In this document: positions 57,383 through 64,000 of the stretch, one piece after another | Position numbering within the stretch: position 1 is the stretch's first letter | Layout of the letters: each line of letters starts with the position of its first letter | The notes under the pieces: model-generated | The model's input: the letters and a program-made list of their open reading frames with translations, nothing else | What the model was told of the DNA's origin: nothing | Database searches by the model: none | Source: Colocasia esculenta | Lineage: Eukaryota; Streptophyta; Magnoliopsida; Alismatales; Araceae | Length of the DNA: 64,000 nt | Reading direction: 5' to 3' | Assembly (NCBI GenBank): GCA_014218235.1 | Contig: CM024766.1 | Location: 26,447,346-26,511,345, forward strand | Position numbers and translations under genes: made by a program

Positions 57383-60300
57383 ATGGCCGCATCCGTCATC
57401 TCTGGAAGTCTTGGGGGCTACGGCGCTGAGTTCCTCACTCCTGAGCAGCAGGAGAGGTTCACCTTTGTGAAGACTAAGGTCTGTGGAAACAAGGCAGTGG
57501 ACATAGCAGATCTTGAAAAGAATGGTATGCACAGCGTAGTAGCAGCATTGAGCAGGATGCAGTGGATGGGAATCACCACCTTCTCAGAGGTAAGTTATCC
57601 AGACCTCGTGAAGGCCTTTTTTGTCTGTTTGAGAGCAGAGGCAGACGGGTCCCTAGTTTCATCTGTCAAGGGAACCCTGATTAAGATAGATCATGACCTA
57701 TTGCACCTGTTATTTGGGGTGAAGACTTCAGGGCACAGTGGGGTTCACACCGTGGACGCCCAAGTTAAAGGTCTTGGTATTGTAGGACCGGGGTTCAGAC
57801 TGAGGGATGGCAAATTAGACATTAATCAGTTAAATGCTTTCAACCGCCTCCTTCATTTCATAGTTTGCCAAATCTTGGTTCCTAGAAGTGCAACGTTCTC
57901 AACCTGCACCAAGGTTGACTCAGATATGATGTATTGGGCCATTCAAAACAAGGAGATTAACATGGCCGAAGTGATAATTGAACGAATGAAGTTTGCTCGT
58001 GACCAGATCTGGGATACCAAGAGTAAGCTTAATGTGTCGTTGCCCTATGCCCACTTGCTTACAAAGATATTCAAACACTTTGGTGTTGATTTTTCTGGGG
58101 CGGTAGTTGAGAAGATGGGCCAAGCTATTAGGTCCAGGAACCTGAGAAAGAGTGGTTTTTCATTGGTCAATGGAATTTGGTCTAAGACCTCTGTGGCAGA
58201 AGGAGAGACCATTATAGAAGATGTCCCAGAAATACAAGAAGATGTGCCAGAAGCCACAACAGAGCCAGTATGAGCGGCATCAGTAGCAAATGTTGAACCA
58301 TCAGAACTTGCAGCAACATCTGAATTGGCAGCAGCAGTGCCAGCAGAATCACAACCTTCAGTAGCTCAAGCAGAAGAACCAGTGGAAGGTGCAGCAACTC
58401 CTTTGCCCACCTCCAGTGTAGCCTCTATCCTTAGAGAGGTGCTGGATTCTATCCATACCACTCCAGTCATTCCAGAGGCTCATGGAGTGTCAGTAGAAGA
58501 AGTTGTGGCATCAGGCCACATTGAAGAAGAGGAGCAATCAGCTGCTCCAGGAGATACAGTTTTTGAAGATGCTCCCATTCAGGGGGAGCAAGACAGGATC
58601 ATGGAAGATGCTCCCATTCAGGGGGAGCAAGAGACTGAGGACCTCACTGCATCTCAAGGGGTGCATACAACAGATGCCCCTGTTCATGAAGAACAGACCA
58701 CAACTCATCAGGATTCTGTTGATAGGAGAGGCAAGAAGATTGCTCACAGAAGGCGAAGGACATCAAAGAAGCTGAAATTGAAGCCTATTCTGAAAAGATT
58801 GGAAGCACAAAATGAACTCTTATCCTCAGTCCAATCAAATGTAAGTTCTATCATTGTTCGCCAGGAATCTATTTCCAATGATATGTCACAAGTAAAAATT
58901 CTTTGAAATGGTTTAACAAGGAAATGAGCAGCATGAAGGCAACACTTTCTGAGATTCTGAAGGCAGTGAGTTCTCCACCTTCTGGCACTCAGAGTGTTTC
59001 AGAAGCTGTTCTCAGGCCATCAGGGCCAGAAATCGCAGAAGAGGGCAGTGTGCTAGTCCAAGTTCAGACTCAGCAGCAAGCAGAAGTACCCGGACCATCT
59101 GATGAGAATGCAGGGCCATCAGGGCCATCTCACAGTGCAGAAGCTTCAGTACAGCCTACTGTGGATGAAAGGCCATCAGGGCAGAATCTTGAAGAGGAGC
59201 CTCATGTGGCTGTTTCAGTGGCAGATGAAGTACCCTCTGAGGATCAAGGGCCAGCAGAACAGGCTGAGGGTCTGTCATCCCTGGAGATTTCGGCAGCAGT
59301 TGGAGAGGCACAGGCTGTAGTTCCCGAGCCTTCCACTCTTCCTACTCCAGCCCCTCCTTCTCCACCCACCTCATCCACAGCTCCTCCAGCACCCCCTGTT
59401 CCCAAAAGGCCACGTTCACGACAAATCTCCTCTCCCACTCCTTTCACTTCTTCCACCACTCCTTTACCTTCCTCCTCTGTTGAAGTTCTTCCCGGATCTT
59501 CTTTAGCTGGAGCTTCCTCATCTGGTCCCTCCTCCTCAGGACCAAGTGATCCTCCTACCATCACTCCTGACTCTTTGATTCATCCACCAGCACCTCCATC
59601 TTTCATCATTCTCATTCCTGAAGGTGCCCAACTCACCCAAAGTGAGATCCATGGCATCAAGGATGAATTTGAAGAAGCAATTCTCAAATCTGTCCTAGCC
59701 ACTGGAACTCACTCTCACAGGACTGGTATTTCCAGCCATGTCTCCAAAAGAAGGAGACTTACTTCCACCCTTCCTGTCTCCTCCGATCCTTGCTATCCAC
59801 CACTGTGGTTTTCCCTAGCCATAGCAAATAAGCACACACCCCTTTATGAGGAATACCTTCAAAAGGTGGTTTTTGCTCATATTTTTAGTTTACCTTTCCA
59901 AAATCTTTCCAACCATCTTACTACCATTTTCCCTTACACTTATCTTTCAAAGGCTCAACAGTCCAAAATTTTTTCTGTGACTGAAGCCAAAATTGAAGGG
60001 CAGTGGGCTCAGACCAACAATGCTTTGTACTCCCAATTTCGAAGAGTGCAAGCTGCCAGATATCCTCCCAGGGAAGCCCCTCTCCCTCTGTATGAATGGT
60101 TCCAGATCCATCACAAGAACTTGTTTGGACCCTTCATTCAGAAAGAAATTAAGTTCATCAGGCATTATCAGATGTTCTGCAATTACTGCTATGTAAACAG
60201 CTTGGATGAACCTCAGTTGGGGCAGTTTCGTGTAGCTATCACAGCTCTGCGGTCCACTCATTGTGAACCTCTTCAGGTGGACTTTGCTACCTTGAAGTTC

Positions 60301-61018
60301 CCAGGCATTGTGTTCCTTCCACCTCTCCACTCCTTGATCATGGATTCATTGGTTGGTACACTTGTCTTTGAGAGAGCTGCTAGAGTCATGGCCAGGTTGC
60401 ATGTATATGAAGGCCGTGATCTTTCTTTCCAAAGATTTATGTTCAAACACTATCTTGAGGGGCAGATTTCAGTTGATATCCTTGCTCCCATTCTCTCATA
60501 ATGTGAAAGGCTGACCTCTGATGAGTGGCTCAAGCACTATCCGTTGTCTGCTCAGCAGCTTTCTGATCTAAATGACTCCAGGCCCAAGCAAATCTACCTC
60601 CTCTGACACCTGGTGACTTTCTGGACGCAAATTCTCGTCACCTCATCAGGAATACATTCGCAATCTGGATTGAGAGATTCAAGATATTTCATGATTTGAA
60701 GAAGGAGCTCGGTCTCATCAGATCTTCTATCCTATCAAGATGGACAAGCTTCTTATCTTTGCCAGCTTTGGGTCCTTCTCCACATTCAAAATAGCCTTAG
60801 GTTTGGATAAATATGGGGACTTTATTTCTGAGCAGTGGAAACTTCATCTCAAGAGGATGGCTCCCACTATGGGACCCTCCTATAAAATTGAGATTGGAGC
60901 TTTTCAAGCTCATTTTGAAGAGCAGAAAAGATTGGCATTTCCTGTCATCCGACAGTTTGCCTCCTTGTTGTCTCCTGCCTTCTATCTTGATCCTTCTCTT
61001 CGACCTCAAGATCAATAA
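57383..61018 (+). pseudogene. Third ORF of copia B (about 1200 codons), broken
   Basis: ATG 57383 begins MAASVISGSLGGYGAEFL. Order: N-terminal plant transposon-protein-type domain (to about 58180; FNRLLHFIVCQILVPRSATF), acidic region with EDAPIQGEQ repeats (58560-58640), basic patch and coiled coil (58720-58960; KRLEAQNELLSSVQSNVSS), Ser/Pro/Ala-rich region with basic clusters KRPRSRQ and KRRRLTS (58960-59780), C-terminal domain (59600-61018; PLWFSLAIANKHTPLYEEYL). Breaks: TGA 58271-58273, frame change near 58900, TAA 60499-60501 and at least one more change before 60740. No signal peptide or membrane helix is visible, so calling it an envelope is not supported. Function unknown. Confidence 0.8.
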
Positions 61019-61090
61019 AAAAATTCACTTCTCTTGTCTTCATATATTTCATATCTTTTCTTTGTCTTAGATTACCCTTTTGCTTAATGA

Positions 61091-61106
61091 CAAAAAGGGG
61101 AGAAAT
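61091..61106 (+). other. Second polypurine-tract-like sequence of copia B
   Basis: CAAAAAGGGGAGAAAT repeats the real tract exactly 80 bp upstream of it. Confidence 0.6.
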
Positions 61107-61170
61107 ACTTATGTCTGAAATATACTATATGCATTTCTTTTACATACTTATTGTTGAGTTTTGTCATCAC

Positions 61171-61185
61171 CAAAAAGGGGGAGAT
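61171..61185 (+). other. Polypurine tract of copia B
   Basis: CAAAAAGGGGGAGAT abuts the 3' LTR start TGATGATCAG. Confidence 0.92.
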
Positions 61186-63371
61186 TGATGATCAGATCAT
61201 CCCCATGTAATTATAATTAATTACATATTTATTTTTGTGATTAACAAAACAATATCAAAGTTTTCTAACATGCATTCTATGAGTCTTAAGCACAGGAAAT
61301 AAACAAGGAAAATCAAGCACATATGGTAAGTACTAAATACTTCTGTCAATAAGCCAGGTAAGTGCATTTCTCTAAGTCCACATCGACTTCTGTTGAAAGT
61401 CACAACAATTTCATAAGTGTTTTAACGATTTCCTTGTAAGACTGGAAAGTCATGTTGTTTCAAACAAGTCGATCCTGTAACGATTCTATAAGTCATCGTA
61501 ACGATTTCAGCTCGTAACGACTTGCCTGTCGCAACGATTTAAAGTAATCATAAGGATTTCGAACTCGCAACGACTTGCTCGCCACAACGATTCTATAAGT
61601 AATCATAATGATTTCTTTAGAACTCGCAACGACTTGCTCGCCGTAACGATTTCTTAAGTAATCATAACATTTTCTTTAGAACTCGCAACGACTTGCTCGC
61701 CGTAACAATTTGTTAAGTTCACAACGATTTCTTCAGTGAAACACAACGACTTGCGTTCTGTAATGATTTGTTAAGTGTTCACAACGATTTCTTCAGTGAA
61801 CACAATGACTTGCGTTCTGTAACGATTTGTTAAGTGTTTCACAATGATTTCTTCAGTGAACACAATGACTTGCGTTCTGTAACGATTTGTTAAGTGTTTC
61901 ATAACAATTTCTTCAGTGAACACAACGACTTGCATTCTGTAATGATTTGTTAAGTGTTTCACAACGATTTCTTCAGTGAACACAACGACTTGCGTTCTGT
62001 AACGATTTGTTAAGGGTTTTACAATGATTTCTTCATTGAACACAACGATTTTCTTTGTGTAACGATTTGATAAGTAGACACATTGAATCCTTCAGTAAAT
62101 GTAACGATTTGCTATAATTCATAACGACTTGGTCAACTGACTTGATAACGATTTCATATCTTACATCGACTTGATACTATCTTTCTCTAAGAAGCGTTGA
62201 CTAGTCAAAGTCCACGTATATATCTCTCTGACACTCCTGCATTTATGAGATCTGAACGTACCTCTGCATGTATGCAGACGATATCGCCTATTATCATGCT
62301 TACTCTGTATACGTCTTTTAGATTCAGCTATTTGGCTTTACTATTTTCATGACTATTTCTTTTACCGTTGACTGACATCAGAGACAGCTTAGCTGTCCAC
62401 TGTTCAAGATTGAAATTTGTGTAGATCTCTGATCCAGTTCCACTTTACAACGATTGGACAAATTAGAAGCCAAAGGATATCTCAGAAGATCTCATCTCTT
62501 TGCGTGCTCAAGTGATCAAAAGGCTGTTGACTGGAAGCTTCCAAGTATCATCCAGTCTAACGTCTACTTGAGAGAGAGACAACGGACACCTCAACGGTTA
62601 TATTTCAAAATGGAGATATAAATTCAAGAGAAGACCAACGAAGCAAAAAAATGAATCAAAATCTGAAAGGAGACAATTGAAAACAACTACGCTCAAGCTT
62701 TCAAATCTTTTCAAAGATCCCCAGAGCCAACAACTTCATTCCACTTTTGCTTTTGCTCTTTGCTCTCCTCGCTGTAGTGAAAATCTTGAGAGAGCTTATG
62801 CAGTCCTGAGAGAGCCTTGATCTTGTTTATTTCTTCTGCTCTCAGTACTGCTTGCTTCAGATCTTAGCTTGGTGAAGTTTGATCTAGGGGCTGAAATTCT
62901 TTTTATTATTTTTGTATTGTTTCCCTTGGGTGTGAAGGAAGACCTGGTGGAAGCCAGGGTGTAGTATTCCCTTCGGTGTGAAGGAAGGCCTGGTGGGAGC
63001 CAGGGTGTAGTATTCCCTTCAGTGTGAAGGAAGACCTAGTGGGGTATCCAGGGTGGTGTATTTCTCTTCGTGTGAAGGAAGACCAGCTGAGCTGGGTGTT
63101 TGTTGTGTCCATAGGGGGACTGTACCCTAGTTAGTGGAATCCTGAGTTGTTGCTCAGAGACTGGACGTAGGACTCCTAAAGAGAGGAGGTCCGAACCAGG
63201 ATAATTCTTATGTTGTGTGATTGTTTTCCTTGTGTGATTGCCTTTCGAACTAACAGCTACTAACCTCTATCGAAGAACGTTGTTGTGTGAATGTTTTTGA
63301 TTTACAGGTACTAATCAATTTTTTTTAAAAGACCCATTCACCCCCCCTCTGGGCTCGTCAACTGGGCAACA
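61186..63371 (+). repeat. 3' LTR of copia B (2186 bp)
   Basis: Near-identical to 49831-52094. It has six instead of seven 60-bp units (from about 61703), plus small deletions near 61510-61560. TATA-like box 62617-62623; leader hairpins 62935-63095; end GGGCAACA at 63371, then CTCTG. Confidence 0.94.
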
Positions 63372-63376
63372 CTCTG

Positions 63377-63461
63377 ATCATGGATTCCTCTGTAGGCTCA
63401 ATTATCTTTGAGCATTTTGCCAGAGTCATGGGTAGAATCAAAGTGCAGAAGGGCTATCTGG
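63377..63461 (+). pseudogene. Third ORF of copia A, continued after element B
   Basis: Directly after the right CTCTG the text reads IMDSSVGSIIFEHFARVMGR, homologous to IMDSLVGTLVFERAARVMAR in the third ORF of element B near 60340. It continues the frame interrupted at 49830. It stops at the N gap. Confidence 0.9.
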
Positions 63462-63561
63462 NNNNNNNNNNNNNNNNNNNNNNNNNNNNNNNNNNNNNNN
63501 NNNNNNNNNNNNNNNNNNNNNNNNNNNNNNNNNNNNNNNNNNNNNNNNNNNNNNNNNNNNN
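63462..63561. other. Assembly gap of 100 N
   Basis: Exactly 100 N, the conventional placeholder for a gap of unknown size. Adjacency of the two sides cannot be assumed. Confidence 0.99.
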
Positions 63562-63857
63562 TAATCAAACAATTGTAATGTTCAATCTTGAATGAAATGA
63601 AATGAATAGAAATTCTGTGCATATCTATGTGCCTGAATGTGATTGCAAATTTCTTGAATGAATTTGAATGTGATGAATGCTTGTCAAGCTGCTTGACCTG
63701 TGTATTTCAAATGTGTATAAATCTCAATGTCACTAAAAATGTTCAAAGGTCCTTGACAAGTACAAATAAAGAAAATGAAAATGCTTGAAATCACATCTCA
63801 TTGAAATCTTCCAATTCCAAATGAACTTAATGTTGCCATCATCAAAAAGGGGGAGAT
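63562..63857 (+). other. 3' internal end of a SIRE-type element with polypurine tract
   Basis: AT-rich non-coding text ends in CATCATCAAAAAGGGGGAGAT (tract at about 63843-63857). This is the same type of tract as in copia B. Confidence 0.65.
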
Positions 63858-64000
63858 TGTTGGGTTGAGTGTGAAACAAATCATTTCCCCTCACATTTTG
63901 ATGATGAAAGTTGTGATTTTAATGCATAACCATTGGAACATGTAAAATACATCACCTGAAATTACAATATTCAAAAAGCATGTTTCCAAGCACATTATCA
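63858..64000 (+). repeat. Start of a SIRE-type LTR, cut by the window end
   Basis: TGTTGGGTTGAGTG follows the tract directly. The start resembles the solo LTR at 8489 (TGTTGAACC; later TTTTGRTGATRA) more than the TGATGATC start of LTRs A and B. Only 143 bp are visible. Confidence 0.6.

Larger units (their letters stand above)
49831..63371 (+). mobile_element. Complete SIRE/Maximus-type Ty1/copia element B (13,541 bp)
   Basis: 5' LTR 49831-52094, primer site, gag, pol, third ORF, polypurine tract, 3' LTR 61186-63371, flanked by CTCTG. The first roughly 220 bases of the two LTRs differ at one or two sites by eye, so insertion is recent. Even so, gag, the protease-integrase half and ORF3 carry frame changes, while the RT/RNase H half is open. 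It sits inside the third ORF of element A. Confidence 0.94.
39024..63461 (+). mobile_element. SIRE/Maximus-type Ty1/copia element A, split by element B and ending at the gap
   Basis: 5' LTR, iMet primer site, two-part gag with coiled coil, pol in copia order (protease, integrase, RT, RNase H), then a large third ORF. The third ORF breaks at 49830 and resumes at 63377 in the right place, with element B (49831-63371) between. The right end is lost in the N gap. TGGAC at 39019-39023 is the left candidate target duplication. The gag coiled coil and a long ORF downstream of pol are typical of the SIRE/Maximus lineage. Confidence 0.9.

Noticed and set aside
57383..61018. Calling the third ORF an envelope gene
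   Set aside because: Position alone suggests it. No signal peptide, membrane segment or cleavage site is seen, so only a neutral name is used.

Overview
This window is plant nuclear DNA made almost entirely of transposable elements. I see no intact host gene, rRNA or tRNA gene, or bacterial feature. It carries plant Ty3/gypsy chromoviruses, SIRE/Maximus-type Ty1/copia elements, CACTA (En/Spm) and hAT DNA transposons and two plant L1-type LINEs, all heavily nested. The LTRs have iMet-type primer sites and the LINEs carry plant RNase H domains, so this is an angiosperm. I cannot name the species. A 100-base N run at 63462-63561 is a scaffold gap.

Layout, left half. Positions 1-8032 hold a Tekay-type gypsy element whose 5' LTR is cut by the window edge; gag and pol are broken by frame changes and stops. 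It lies in an old copia LTR, of which 8033-8102 and 24157-24485 remain. That LTR is split by a 16-kb CACTA element (8103-24153) with matching termini and a TAC target duplication. The CACTA carries minus-strand remnants: a Transposase_24-like (TNP1-type) gene and the C-terminal DUF4218/DUF4216 parts of a TNP2-type gene, without a recognisable catalytic domain. Two later insertions sit inside it: a solo copia LTR (8489-10383, duplication ATATG) and an L1 LINE (13407-19212) that cuts the TNP2-type gene in two.

Layout, right half. A minus-strand LINE (24486-31750) contains a 3.7-kb non-autonomous hAT element (25186-28933) carrying intron-bearing exons of a host DEAH-box RNA helicase. The LINE ends against a minus-strand gypsy LTR fragment (31751-33606). 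This is followed by a decayed gypsy element (33607-39023), which is interrupted by SIRE-type copia element A (from 39024). Element A is interrupted in its third ORF by the complete SIRE-type copia element B (49831-63371, duplication CTCTG). The third ORF of A resumes in the correct place after B, which proves the nesting order.

Most interesting signals: (1) seven pairs of the palindrome GTGTCGACAC, each pair spaced exactly 21 bp, in the first gypsy LTR; (2) a 44-bp piece of the integrase gene sitting inside the 3' LTR of the same element; (3) a large third ORF downstream of pol in both SIRE elements, with a conserved pyrimidine tract plus CAG exactly 21 nt before each ATG; (4) a row of small hairpins with compensatory stem changes in the transcribed part of the copia LTRs; (5) host helicase exons with introns inside a hAT element. 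All functional readings are by eye, from motifs and comparison of copies within the window.
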